Positions 10,116 through 21,359 of a stretch of 64,000 bases of DNA are shown here, one piece after another. The notes below the pieces were generated by a model that was given only the letters and a program-made list of their open reading frames with translations, had not been told where the DNA came from and did not search any database. Each line of letters opens with the position of its first letter. The first letter of the stretch is position 1. Source of the DNA: Prorocentrum cordatum (lineage: Eukaryota > Sar > Dinophyceae > Prorocentrales > Prorocentraceae); assembly GCA_963575745.1 (NCBI GenBank), contig CAUYUJ010020538.1, positions 614,133 through 678,132 on the forward strand. The letters are read 5' to 3'. The position numbers and the translations under genes were made by a program.

Positions 10116-10425
10116 GGTCCCCAGATGGCTGAAACGCAGGAGCAGCGGCTTGCGCGCCCAGGTTTGGTCCCCCCGCGGCCCGTCACCCTTACCCAGAGTC
10201 ACTCTTGCGAGTCGCCGGAAAGAGTGGGCAGGATTCTTGACCATTTTGAGCAGGATTCGTTGTCGGCGTCGCCGCAGAAGTTGTTCATGTGAGGCAGAAG
10301 GCCGCCTGCTCAGGAGCGGCCGCTGTCGGTTTTGCACGACGTTTGTGGCTGGGCATCGTGCCCATGTTTGTCGTACCCCTTTCGTGCGCACAGGCCTCCT
10401 ATGTGAGGTCCGTGTAGAAGGTTTC

Positions 10426-10482
10426 GGAGGATCGCGCCGCATCGCCGCGCAGCGCGATGTATCGGAGCGATCCTCCGACCAA
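10426..10482. repeat. Palindrome, family E, copy 1
   Basis: CGGAGGATCGC at the left and GCGATCCTCCG at the right are perfect inverted repeats enclosing GCCGCATCGCCGCGCAGCGC. The same GGAGGATCGCGCCGCATCGC start recurs at 55,334. Confidence 0.6.
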
Positions 10483-10494
10483 AAGTGCTCGGAC

Positions 10495-10640
10495 CCATTG
10501 GGGATTTGGAAACGGGTGGATGTGAAATGTGTTGCGTGCAGCTGTTTTCGGTTCCACCGCCAGGCGCTTTCCTCGATGCCTCCGGCGCTGGAAAAACCGG
10601 TTGCGCGAGTTGATACGCCAACTCTCTTTACCCGGGGGCG
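10495..10640 (+). mobile_element. Small TIR element, family A, copy 3 (diverged)
   Basis: Retains GGGGATTTGGAAA, TGTTGCGTGCAGCTG, TTTTCGGTTCCACCGCC, TTCCTCGATGCC, the GGCGCTGG segment and GCGAGTTGAT in the same order as other copies. The right TIR is degraded. It starts within 15 bp of palindrome E. Confidence 0.5.
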
Positions 10641-10861
10641 ACGAGGGGGGCGAATAGTCCATGGGATGGGAGAGCAATACACGTATTCAGGGGCGCCGAT
10701 AGCTCATGCGTTCGGCAAGGCTCCTGGGCGAACACGTGTAATGCCCGCCCCTGAACGATCCGCCCCCGTCGTCGCCTCCGATTTCCTAGCCCCCCTTCCC
10801 TTCTGACCTCACCAGGGCCTGTTTCCCCTCCTTTCGGGGGCAACGCCAGGGGGAGAGGAGG

Positions 10862-10995
10862 GAGTGAGGGAGGGAGGGAGGGAGGGAGGGAGCGAGGGAG
10901 CGAGGGAGCGAGGGAGCGAGGAAGGGAGGGAGGGAGGGAGGGAGCGAGGAAGGGAGGGAGGGAGGGAGGGAGGCAGGGAGGGAGGAGGAGGAGGG
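10862..10995. repeat. (GGGA)n/(GCGA)n microsatellite
   Basis: GAGGGAGG units with GAGCGAGG variants. Reverse frames give the Ser-Leu-Pro-Pro low-complexity open frames. Confidence 0.9.
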
Positions 10996-11039
10996 GGGGA
11001 GCATCGGCCCCCGATCGCCGATCGACCACTCATCGCGCC

Positions 11040-11150
11040 AAGGAGTGCGGGTTTTTGTGCTGTCGGGTGCCTATCGCCCATCTGTCGGCGATGTACCATC
11101 GAGTCCACGTCAATATCCCCCCCCCGGCCAGTCCCCCCCCCGCCGAGCCA
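11040..11150 (+). repeat. Dispersed repeat family F, copy 1
   Basis: GTGCGGGTTTTTGTGCTGTC, then GCCTATCGCCCATCTGTCG and GCGATGTACC, closely parallels 49,925-50,010. Both copies are followed within ~80 bp by a family-C fold-back element. Confidence 0.6.
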
Positions 11151-11212
11151 GTCTCCCCCCAGGCCCGTCTCCCTCGTTCCAAGTCAACGAGAAACATTGC
11201 CTACGCATTGAC

Positions 11213-11359
11213 TCTTGGAGTTCCGCGCGGATCTCTTGGATCTGCGCTGGGCCCCCGCTGGCGGCGCCTCTGGCGCCGCCCCCTGGCGCTCTCCGCGCGC
11301 CAGAAGGGGGGGGGGGGTCCAGCGCCGACCCAAGAAATCCGCGCGAACCTTCGAAAGTT
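11213..11359. mobile_element. Fold-back element, family C, copy 1
   Basis: Starts CTTGGAGTTCCGCGCGGATC and ends with its approximate inverse (GACCCAAGAAATCCGCGCGA then ACCTTCGAAAG). A GGCGCCTCTGGCGCCGCC core forms an inner hairpin. No coding capacity. Confidence 0.7.
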
Positions 11360-11600
11360 GGTTTATGGTTATGGTTCTGCTTCTCTGGATGGCGAGGAAA
11401 GGATAGCGGTCTCGCTGCAGCAGGTTCGCTCTATGTCGATGCGGCGGCGACTCCAGCGCGGGCGGTCATAGTTCAACGCCGTCAGTAATCAGACCTTGAG
11501 GAGGGTATCCTCGAATGTTCTTCAGTTTGGCGGGTGGAGGGTCTCATGTTCTCGAAGGATGTTCTTCCGTCCTAGGTTTGGCTGGCCGTAAGCATAAATT

Positions 11601-11740
11601 GTCGGAGGTCCGCGCGGATTTCTTGGGATCCGCACTGGGTACCTTTGGCGGCGCCTCCGGCGCCGCCCCTGTTGCGCTCCATGCGCCAGGGAGAGGGTTT
11701 CAGCGCAGATCCAAGAAATCCACGTGGACTTCCAGAAGTT
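11601..11740. mobile_element. Fold-back element, family C, copy 2
   Basis: Left end TCGGAGGTCCGCGCGGATTT and right end AAATCCACGTGGACTTCC pair over ~35 bp. The inner GGCGGCGCCTCCGGCGCCGCC is again a hairpin. It lies 240 bp after copy 1, in the same arrangement. Confidence 0.75.
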
Positions 11741-11744
11741 CTGT

Positions 11745-12219
11745 TCTTCGGCTCCCCCGCATCCGCGCCGTGAAAAGACCACAGTCCAAGATGTTTGGCC
11801 ATGCTCGGCCTCTCGAGGCCCTGACGGGGCCCAGGCCCTGGGGCCGCCACGAACCGGCCCAGGGGTGAAAAGGCGGCCCTGGGGAAGGTGCCGAGAGGTC
11901 AGGGGGACCACGCGATGAAGTCGAACAAGACGTGATGGGGCCGGGGTCCTCCCTCTCGGGAGCCCTTCTCAATTGGCCTCTCGGCATGAGCTTGTTTCCT
12001 CGTGCGGTTAGACACCCCTCTTGTCCTCCTCCTCCTCCCCCTCCTCCTCCTCCTCGAGCCCCCCGTCGCCCTCCTCCCGGGGGACGCTTCCCAGAGAGCC
12101 TTCCGGAGCGTTCTGGGGGGCCCTCCGCCCCCTCCGCGCCTGCCCCCGCCGCGGCCTGCTCCGGGCGGGCATGCTCCGAGCGGGCCCCACCCCCGATTCG
12201 GGTCGGGGCCGAGATGCGT
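11745..12219. other. No gene recognised
   Basis: GC-rich with a CTCCTCCTCC tract at 12,018-12,058. No supported open frame. Confidence 0.5.
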
Positions 12220-12398
12220 TACAGTCAACCCGCATGGTAAGGATGGGCAACCTTCCCAAGGCTACCCTTGCATCCTCGCCTCCTCGGTCCATCCTTCGCC
12301 GCTTTCGTTGGCCGCGACCCGCTCGAAAAGCTTCGAAATGGGCGTCTCCAAGGCCCTTGCAACCTCATCGCGCTTTCTTACTACACGGGTCAACTGTA
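12220..12398 (+). mobile_element. Small TIR element, family D, copy 1
   Basis: Left end TACAGTCAACCCGCATGGTA and right end CTACACGGGTCAACTGTA are inverted repeats of ~20 bp. The inside holds GGCTACCCTTGCATCC, GGTCCATCCTT, TTTCGTTGGCCGCG and CAAGGCCCTTGCAACC. Sisters are at 26,775, 50,242 and 52,405. Length 179 bp; MITE-like. Confidence 0.75.
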
Positions 12399-13225
12399 GT
12401 CGCAGACGGTGCTCCTGAGACCGCGGGGGCCTCGAGGCCAACCGGGGGACCTCCGAAGCCACGGACGACTGGCGGCGGCAGGAAGGACGACGTCCTCGCT
12501 CCTTCTCGCTCCTCTCCTCCTCCTCCTTCGCCTCCTCCTCCTCGCTCCTCCGCCACTTGGCTCTCCGCGTTATTTTGCTTCTGGAGGCCTCAAAAGGCTT
12601 CTGGCGACCTCCTGACGAGCTCGTCCTGCGGCGCTCAGCATCGGCGAAGTTGGTACGTCTGCGTCGTAGTCTTCGGAGGCCAAGTAGCTCGGCTGACGAG
12701 CTGCCCCAGCCAGCAGATGCTCGTCCAGGCAAAGCCACTGGGATCGAGAGCCTCGGGCAAGCAAACAGAAAAGGGGCAGTCTGTCCTCCTCGCCGTCCCA
12801 TTCTTCCTCCTTGTCTCCTTTACCTCCAAGCCCCCTCCTGGCATACTGGGCGAGGAAGAGATTTCGTTGGCTTAAGCCACATCCGCCGATCCCTTGAATT
12901 TGACCCCCCCCACAAGAGCCCAGGAAGGTGCGGCCCCCCCCCGATCAACTAGGACCCACCGAGATTCCTCCTCCCTCCTTCCGATTGGCCGCCTCACCCC
13001 CGCCTCCCGCAAGGCGTCGCTTAATTTTTGCCCACTCTTGCACTCTCACCAACGAGCCCGAGGAGCTTCTCCAGACCCTTGGCCCGAGACCTCATCCGCC
13101 TCCTCTCACCGCGGCAAAAGGGTGGTCCGGAAAGAACGGAGCCTCCCCCCCGAGCTCATGTGCGGCTGGTCGCGTCCCACTGTCTCCGCCCTCTGCACGG
13201 TGCCACCTGTCCCCCTGCCACTACT
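12399..13225. other. No gene recognised
   Basis: GC- and CT-rich. Minus-strand open frames are acidic/coiled-coil-like because of the CTCCTC tract at 12,510-12,545. No convincing exon. Confidence 0.45.
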
Positions 13226-13518
<293 letters not shown>

Positions 13519-13535
13519 GACCACCACTACGATCC

Positions 13536-13866
13536 AGACGAGACCTCGTTTCTCCTTGGATGCATGCGAGCTGCGCATCCGTCGGCACTGTCGTGGACTC
13601 CTGGGGTGTCCAGCTGAGTCGAGGGCCATGCGCGCCCAGACGAGACCTTGGTGCTCCCTGGGTGGCTGCGAATTGCGCATCTGTCGCCACCTTTCGTGGT
13701 CTCCTGGGAAGTCAGTCCAGCGGAGTCGGAGGCCACGTGCTCCAACACGAGACCTCGCTGCTCCCTGGGCGGCTGCGAACTGCGCAATTGTTGCCACTGG
13801 TTCCGTGCTCCTGGGAGGTTCAGCGGACTTGTGGGCCACGCGCACCCAGACGAGTCCTCGCTGCTC
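13536..13866 (+). repeat. ~104-bp tandem repeat, just over three units
   Basis: Units start ACGAGACCTCG/ACGAGACCTTG and contain CTCCCTGGG(T/C)GGCTGCGAA, TGCGCAT(C/T)TGT, a CTCCTGGG segment and GGCCACGCGC. Starts are near 13,536, 13,638, 13,745 and a partial fourth at 13,849. Read on + they give TRPRFSLDACELRIRRH-like text that drifts frame from unit to unit, so this is non-coding satellite. Confidence 0.8.
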
Positions 13867-15857
13867 CTGTGGCAAGGCATATAGGAAAAGCTTCGGCAAC
13901 AGGAGAAGTGGGGCGGCAAAGGGGCGGCTCGGCGTTGCCGAACCGTTGGCGTCGGTCGCCCAGATCCCTTCCGTGATCGAGGACGCGACGACGATATAAA
14001 ACCTAACGCGTGTCATTCACTGGACGATCACGCGGCGCGTAGTCGTGAGTCTCCGCTACAGGATGACGGGATCATGAAGGAGCGCGGGTTCAAGGCATTG
14101 GTGAAAGTCAATGCGAAGGCGATGGAAAGGAACGCCGAACAGTTGCCGAAGGACGGCGCGCTGCCAGAGATTGTCCGGCCGCTTCCGCGCGGCACAGCTT
14201 TGGACAAGTTCATAGCGCAGAAAAGCTCGACGCCTTGCGACCCGGCGCGAGATTGTCGCGGGGCGGCCGCATGTGACATGGATTTGCAGACTTCGAAAGC
14301 AATAGTGATGGAGAAGCCCTCGCCGACGAAGGAAACGCGAACAGGTCGCGGCAGGGTGCGCTGGAGCATTTGTCTGGCAGATCGCCTGCAGAGAGCGAGG
14401 GCGAAGGTCCAGACGCGGCGCCTGGCGTTCAGGATGCGGCTGCGGCGAGGGAAGTGCAGAGTTTCATTTTGCGTTTCTGAAGTTCTTGGACGGTCAGGTG
14501 CGACGGACCCGACGGCCCCTGCCGCGGGGGCGGAGACGAGCGCGCACTCGCCAGGACGAGCAAGGCGGGCAACAGGGCTGCGAGCGTAGATTTGGAGAGT
14601 GTACAGTTCCGGATGCGGGAGTTTACGGAGACGGACGCGACCCGCGCTTGTTGCGTCGTGTATCTTGGACGCCAAATGATGAATCAGTTCGCGCCGTGGT
14701 TTTGCGGGGTAGCTTTTCTTTCCTGTTTGAATTTGGCGCGGGGTCGCCGCGCATGAGTGAGTGTCAGGGAAATGCGCTGCATCGACGTGGGCCAGCGGCG
14801 CCCCGCGTGGAACGTGCATTGTAGGCACGCGCCTTGGCGCGTCGGGTGGAGTCGAAGTTCCGGCTGGAGTCTGTCGTCGGTTTGTTTTGTTCAGAGTTCC
14901 GCGAAGATGGCGTGATCCGCGCGCTTGGCGGACTGCCAGACGGACGGGCTGGCAGACAGAACGCCAGTATTCTCGGAGTGAGCTCTAGAGGGCGGCCGCG
15001 AGCGTTGTCGATGCTTTGCGCGGCACGTTCGCGAACTGGGAGCCGGGAGGTCCGCGAACGTTCGCGGGGTCTTCTCCGGGTTCCAGCACGTGGCGTCGTT
15101 GGGCATGATGGCGAGGCGTTCGGCGGCAGGGGCCAGCGCCGGTGCTCGTAAGATTGAAGGCGCGAGCGAAGTGCGGACGCTCGTGATGCACGACGCCCAT
15201 GCGGCTAGAACTGTGCATGACGTGCTTTGGCGTTTCACGATGTTGCCCCGCGACAGTGCTTTTATGCTTCACAATCCTGTCATGGCGCGGCTATCGCGCT
15301 CGCGGAAAAATGGACACCGTGAGTCGTAGTGCGGCACGGGAGGTTCACGGTCGGGAACAGTTGGCGGGCGTCGGTGGGCGTCGGGCCATTTATGGGTTCC
15401 GTGAGCGTTTTTTAGACATGCTGTATGTTCCGATCCGCCCAGACTGCGAGTGCACAGGCGCGCACGGAAACAACGAGACGGCAGCGGGCGGCTGTTATGC
15501 CCCCGCAGCAGTGATGACTTGTGCGCGGCACTCGACATCGGGCGCCTTGCGCAGGTATTCAGTGTTGGGGGGTCCGGCTCTGGTGTTGGGAGGTGTCGGC
15601 GGAGATTACATCAGTTCAGCGGTTGTGGATGTCTTGTTCGCTCTGTGTTTCGTTCTCTTCCCCCCTCCCTTGCTCTTCATCCCCTTCCTGCCCTTCGCCA
15701 TCGTCGACCGCCACCTCTTCGCGTGCCGATCGTGGCGGGCGTCATCCCCCCCCCCCTCTCGGTGTTCCCTCCCGCCTCTCCTTCCCCGTCTTCCCTCGGA
15801 CAGAGGGGAAGGGGCGACAGCTAAAATGCCACCACTCAGTGCACATGGCAAAAAAGG
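13867..15857. other. No gene recognised (about 2 kb)
   Basis: Moderate complexity. Both strands are open for long distances (+ 14,074-14,589; - 14,028-14,828), so neither is convincing. No domain, repeat or splice structure stands out. CT-rich at 15,655-15,800. Confidence 0.45.
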
Positions 15858-15962
15858 AGAGAGAGAGAGAGAGACATAAACAAAACAACAGCCATACAAA
15901 TCAAGAGCGAGAGACAGAGAGAGAAAAACAGAGAGAGAGAGAAAGAGAGCGAGAGGGAGAGA
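15858..15962. repeat. (GA)n microsatellite, interrupted
   Basis: GAGAGAGAGA tracts broken by CATAAACAAAACAACAGCC. Minus-strand frames are poly-Ser/Leu artefacts. Confidence 0.9.
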
Positions 15963-16659
15963 ACGGGATAACCTGTCAACATGAATGTGTGTACGTGTGA
16001 AACTGGAAGAGGGACACACGTAACAAAACAATGACCCTGGCTGCCCGCATTTCCGCCGCCGTGGAACCTTGTGAGACAGGCTGCATGGGAATGGGGACGA
16101 GATCTCAGGCAGGAGCGCTGGGGGGGAGGGGGGCAATGAGGAGAAACGGGGAGGAGAGAAGAAAGAAATGAGGAGGAATAGGGGGAGGAGAGGAGGAGGA
16201 GGAGGAAGAGGAGGAGGTGGAGGAGGAAGAGGGGGAGAATGAAGAGGAAAAGCAGCTCGAAGGGCTTTGCTACACCGGCCAAAATCTAGCTCAGGGCGGC
16301 GTTATTACATAGGCCCTGTGCGCTGTGAGCCCTCGGTGAGGGCCACACTTGCTCGTTGGGAAGGCCGGGAAGAGTTAGTTTTCAGAGGGGGTTGGAGGGA
16401 TGCGGGGGGGGGGCATCATTGCCACACTCAGGCGCGGCAGCATACTCTTGAACCCGTGTTGACCCCAATTGTATTGTTTTTCTTGTTTCTCGCCGACGCG
16501 CGATGCTACAGTGCCAGGGACTAACGTTTACTTGATCGTTCCAGCTGGTGCATCTCGCAATTGTTCTGGGTGCAACAGTTTCGTTGCTCATGTTTGCCCA
16601 ACGCAAAACAAATATTACATCAAAGAAGAAACCCAATCAGTGGATGATGTGAATGTTAT

Positions 16660-16775
16660 TAGTGATATTGATAGTGAGATCGATTGCGATATCGATCATA
16701 GATTGATAGTTAGGACTGTCGTAAGGTCGATCGTGAGACCGATAGTGAGATCGATGGTGAGATCGTTTAGAGCGG
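16660..16775. repeat. 12-bp GATAGTGAGATC satellite, old array
   Basis: GATAGTGAGATCGAT-type words, degenerate, in the complementary orientation to the large array at 19.84-20.41 kb. Same 12-mer, different strand, so the array appears twice in the window. Confidence 0.75.
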
Positions 16776-16786
16776 TGGGTAATTGG

Positions 16787-16935
16787 ATCGATGGAACCCA
16801 GCAGCCCGGAAATCCGGGCACCCCGCCACCCACCGGAATCGGCCCAGAACCCGGAACTTGGAACCCGGGAATTTGGAACCGCGAACCTTGGATTTTGGCG
16901 GCCCATCGAAATCGGGCGCCAATGTTCGCCAAATA
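16787..16935. other. GGAACCCGGAA-rich patch
   Basis: Short words GGAACC, CCCGGAA and GGAATT recur (GAACCCGGAACTTGGAACCC). No coding evidence. Confidence 0.4.
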
Positions 16936-17014
16936 TTCCCAGATCCCGTATGACCTGATCAGTGTGAGCACTGATTGAGAAAAAAACATGAGGTGAACAG
17001 AAAAGACGATAATG

Positions 17015-17191
17015 TTATGATGATTTTGATGATGTTGATGCTGATGATGATGGTGATGATGATGATGATGATGGTGATGATGGTGATGGTGGTGGTGATG
17101 ATGACGATGGTGATGATGTTGATGATGAAGCTGTCGATGATGATGATGATGATGATGACGATGATGCTGATGTTGATGCTGATGCTGATGC

Positions 17192-17240
<49 letters not shown>

Positions 17241-17282
17241 AATGATGGGGCAGGCGAAGAAAGGAAGAGGGGGACGATGATG
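17015..17282. repeat. (GAT)n repeat, second large array
   Basis: GATGATGGT/GATGCT arrays; reverse frames give poly-His and forward frames poly-Met. Same motif as 735-1,550. Confidence 0.92.
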
Positions 17283-17912
17283 AGGTTGAGCTAGGCGATT
17301 GTTGTTTGCCGCATGTTCGTTGCATTATTTCCAGCTGTTTCTCCTGCTGGAATATTCCTTGCCTTGTTTTGTGCATTACAGATGTGCCCTCGTTGGCACC
17401 CGGTGTGCTGTCGAAAGCTGTCATAGATCCCAGCGGCCGTCACGAGCAACGGGCACCGCAAGAGAGCCACCGTTTTGCCACGTGTTTTGAATCACTAGTG
17501 GCAGGTCGACAGGTGTAGAAGAGGAAGGACAGCGAAGGGAAAACGGAGAGGGGGTGCACGCTGTAACTCTTTCCGTTCCCTCCCAGTTCCTTTTTCTCCT
17601 CTCTCTTTCTCTCCCTGCGTGAGAGCGCGGGGAGGGGCGACGGGGACGGGCAGGGGGCTGGAAGGGCGGGCAGGAGCGGGGGGAAGTGCCAAGGGGTGTG
17701 GAGGAGGCGTGGGGCTGGAAGGGCGGGCTCGGAGCGAGCTCGGAGTGGGCAGGCCGGGCGGGCCAGGGACGCCCACGAGATGGCCTCGGGCCGAGCGCTC
17801 CGCGCACCGTGCCGTCGCGCAGGCACGACCCGGGCGCGAGCGCGAACGGCATCACGCAGGCGGCGGCGTGCCCCCTCTGCGTCTCGGCGGCGCGCGCAGT
17901 TTTCTGGACTCA

Positions 17913-18308
17913 GGAGGAGGAGGAGGAGGAGGAGGAGGAGAAGGGAGGAGGAGGGAGGAAGGAGGGAGGAGGAGGGAGGAAGGAGGGAGGGGGAGGAGGA
18001 GGAAGAGAGGGAGGAGGAAGGAGGGAGGGAAGAGGAGAACGATGAGGGGGAGGAGAGGAAAATAAGAGGAGGAGAAAGATGGAGGAGGTGGAGGTGGAGG
18101 AGGAGAGGAGGAGGAGAGAGAGGAGGAGGAGGAGAGGAGAGGAACGAGGAGGGAGGAGGGTAAGGAGGGGTAATTAAGGAGGAGGAGGAGGAGAGGAGAG
18201 GGAGGAGGAGGAGGAGGAGGAGGAGGGAGGAGGAGGAGGAGGAGGAGGAGGAGGAGGAGGAGGAGGAGGAGGAGGAGGAGGAGGAGGAGGAGGAGGGGGA
18301 GGAGGGGC
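17913..18308. repeat. (GGA)n repeat, ~400 bp
   Basis: Purine-only GGA/AGG run, pure from ~18,197. Creates long Pro-, Glu- and Ser-rich false frames on both strands. Confidence 0.95.
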
Positions 18309-18964
18309 GGTGGGCGCAGGGGGGGCGGGAGGCCAGACTCTGCGACCACTCGCGAGCCCTGCCCCTGCGGGTCCGTCCAAGCGACGCTGGAGGAGCGGAC
18401 AAGCCCGCCGAGGTGCTTTGGGTTGCAAGGGTGCTTCGAATGGCAAGCAGTGGCGAAGCGTCCTGGCTCGCCTACAGCCCTACAAGCAATGTTCTAAGAA
18501 CCTTCTGTGGTTTCCACGAAATGTTCTTAGGACATTTCTGGCTGGGACTGTTTTGTTTTATCACATCGGGTTTATGTTTTACGAACATTGTTTTTGTTAT
18601 TAGACCATTTCTGGGTTCTAACAACATCTCGTGGTAGGACTATAGGAATGCCGGGACGGTCGGTCCCTGCTCAAGAATGGCGAGCCCCAGAAATTTATTC
18701 TCAGTGGGCCAGTTTCGTTTTCGTTCTCGTTTGGGCCGGTGTCGTTTTAAACGTTCGTGGTACAACGGTCGGATTCAGCGTTGTTCGTTCTAAACGCCAA
18801 CGCGTTGTACACATCGTTGTGGTCGGTTCTTAGTTCACACTGACCTGAAGGGGCATGGTTCACATGTGCTTCCTTACGCATGCCACCCCTCGCACTCCCC
18901 TGGTCGCGGTTTTTTGTCATCCTTCGTTGTCAAGGGTAGATGATGTCGAGATTCCACGTTTGGG
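18309..18964. other. No gene recognised
   Basis: 18,480-18,840 is more AT-rich with TTCTTAGGACATTTCTGG-type words and near-repeats of GTTTTAAACGTTCG/GTTCTAAACGCC. No coding support. Confidence 0.4.
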
Positions 18965-19723
18965 ATGTTTTTCAGTGTGCTGCCCCTCCCCCTTTTGTTG
19001 TCTCTGGGGACTTCTCGTCGCCACGGCTGGATTCCCCTCGAATTGCCGCAAACGCACCCGAGAATCGGTTCCGGGGGGTCGACCTTGGACCCCTGGATGC
19101 AGACACCATCGCGTCGTGGAGCGATCAGGGTGGACGTGTTCTCTGATGTTCGACCTCTTGGGGCCCTCGTGTTGCCCCAGGACCGCCCGAGAGCTGCTCA
19201 GGATGAGGGGGAGGCGTGGGGAAGCAGTCGAGACGCCTCTGGGGGGTCCACGCGGAATCAGACGAAAACAGGCAGGAGGTCTGGGCACATGCCCCGACAG
19301 GCCACGCGCGGAGGCGGGCAGGGGGAGGAAGGAATGCCGCTTAGGAGCACCCCTGCTTCTCAGAAGGCGCGGGCGGTACCTATAGATGTCAGGCCCGCGC
19401 CTTCTCAGAGACAGCCCCCTTCTGCTAAGACGCCTCCCCCCTCCCCTTTACCCCCTCGTGCGCGCCGCCCCCGCTCCTTCTCGACTCTCTGCCTCTCTCG
19501 TCCTCCCTCCCTCCCTCGCTCCCTCATCTCCCCTCAACTCCCCTCCCTCGCCCTTCCCTCTTCTCCGCCCCTCGAAGGGGGCGGAGCTCCTCCAGGAGCC
19601 CCCCCTGCCCTCCAGAGCGGGCCCCCCCCTTCTCGGCCTGCCCCCTCTGGCGCGCCGCCAGGCCTCGCGTTCGGTGTGGCCTGCGTTGGTGGTGCACACG
19701 TTTCCCTCCCGTTGCTGCACTGA
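18965..19723 (+). CDS. Candidate open frame for a disordered, basic protein; unrecognised
   Basis: The frame is continuous for 252 codons. The segment coded at ~19,040-19,440 (ending MPLRSTPASQKARAVPIDVR) has the Ser/Thr/Gly/Pro/Arg composition of an unstructured protein, with moderate GC at third positions. The 3' half (from ~19,430) is a CT-rich tract. The word RSTPAS(K/Q)K is shared with the frame at 27,755, and the matching DNA (AGCACCCCTGCTTCT) is a short hairpin, so it could be a dispersed repeat rather than a shared domain. Confidence 0.22.
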   Translation: MFFSVLPLPLLLSLGTSRRHGWIPLELPQTHPRIGSGGSTLDPWMQTPSRRGAIRVDVFSDVRPLGALVLPQDRPRAAQDEGEAWGSSRDASGGSTRNQTKTGRRSGHMPRQATRGGGQGEEGMPLRSTPASQKARAVPIDVRPAPSQRQPPSAKTPPPSPLPPRARRPRSFSTLCLSRPPSLPRSLISPQLPSLALPSSPPLEGGGAPPGAPPALQSGPPPSRPAPSGAPPGLAFGVACVGGAHVSLPLLH

Positions 19724-19837
19724 AGTGGCTATGGATCGGCGTCGCCTGAACATACTACTACCTATACGACCACCCTTCGGGTGATAAGGAGGTTGTGGGG
19801 GGGGGTCGGAGGGGGGGGGAACGGACATCTTACTCAA

Positions 19838-20690
19838 TCGATCTCACTATCGATCTCACTCAACGGGACACCACGGGACACTCGTCGATCTCACTATCGA
19901 TCTCACTCAACGGGACACCACGGGACACCTCGGGCCACCACGGGACACCATGGGACACCGCGGGACACCTCTCGATCTCATTATCGGTCTCAGTATCGAT
20001 CTTACTAATTATCGATCTCACTCAACGGGACACCACGGGAAACCACGGGACACCACGGGACACCTCGGGACACCACATCGATCTCATTATCGATCTCACG
20101 ATCGATCTCACTATCGATCTCACTCAACGGGACACCACGGGACACCTGTCGATCTCACTATCGATCTCACTATCGATCTCATTTTTTGGCACACCACGGG
20201 ACACCTCGGGGCAACACAACGATCTCACTGTCGATCTCACTATCGATCTCACTCAACGGGACACCACGGGACACCACGGGAAACCTGTCGATCTCAGTAT
20301 CGATCTCATTATCGATCTTTTTTTTTGGACACCACGGGACACCTCGGGGCACCACATCGATCTCAGTGTCGATCTCACTATCGATCTCAGTGTCGATCTC
20401 ACTCAACAGGGCACCACGGGACACCACCCGACACCGCGGGACACCGCGAGCCACCGCCAGACGGACGGACGGACGGGGGATAATCATTGGTCTTGACGTC
20501 GCTCTAGCAACGGCGGACACCTAAGGACACCACGGGACACCGCGAGCCACCGCCGGACGGACGGACGGACGGACGAGGGAGAATCATTTGTCTTAACTTC
20601 GCCCTAGCAACGGCGGACACCACGGGACACCACGGGACACCGCGGGACACCGCGAGCCACCGCGGGCCACCGCCGGACGGACGGACGGAC
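19838..20690. repeat. Mixed satellite: 12-bp GATCTCACTATC and 10-bp GGGACACCAC units
   Basis: Alternating blocks of CGATCTCACTATCGATCTCA and CAACGGGACACCACGGGACA, with variants (CAGTAT, CAGTGT; CCTCGG, CCGCGG). About five alternations to 20,410. Beyond 20,430 a longer unit (GGGACACCGCGAGCCACCGC, GGACGGACGGAC, then ATCATTTGTCTTGACTTCGC and CTAGCAACGGCGG) repeats about three times up to 20,735. Confidence 0.9.
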
Positions 20691-20959
20691 GGGGGAGAAT
20701 CATTTGTCTTGACTTCGCCCTAGCAACGGCGGGTTCATTCCTCTCGCGCGCCCACGCAGCTTCGGCTCGCCCGCACGCACGACACGAACGAAACGAAACG
20801 ATTTCCCGGTTTGGGGTCTCCGTTCCGTTGCGATCTCACACCCCAAATTCCGACTATGTGTGCGTCGCCCCTCTAGGGGCACCGCGCGCGCCGAGAAATC
20901 TGATTCCTGGCGGAGACGGGTGAAATTCCGTGCCCTCCAGACTGGACTGAACCGAATTG

Positions 20960-21350
20960 ATTGGAAAGGTTTTTTGAGAGCACATTTCAAACCGTTCGGG
21001 CGCAACCGTAACCGCCACTAGAGGACACATTTCAACCCGCCCGCAGGCGCAACTGCAACCTTGAGAACACATTTCAACCCGCCCGCGCGGACGCAACCGC
21101 AACCGCACCTAGAGGACTGCTTTTACCCCACCCGCGGGCCCGTGGAAGCAACCGCAACCAAAACCGCACCTAGAGGACACCTTTCACCTCGCCCGCGGGC
21201 CCGCGGAAGCAATCGCAACCGAAACCGCACCTAGAGGACACCTTTCACCCCGCCCGCGGGCGCAACCGCAACCGCAATTAGAGGACACATTTCAACCCGC
21301 CGGCGGGCGCAACCGCAACCGCAACTAAATGACACAATTCAACCCGCCCG
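20960..21350. repeat. ~55-60-bp tandem repeat with GCAACCGCAACCGCA
   Basis: Roughly seven units of GCAACCGCAACCGCACCTAG, then AGGACAC(A/C)TTTCA(A/C)CCCGCCCGCG. Some units carry an extra GCCCGCGGAA. Non-coding. Confidence 0.85.
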
Positions 21351-21359
21351 CGCCGATAA

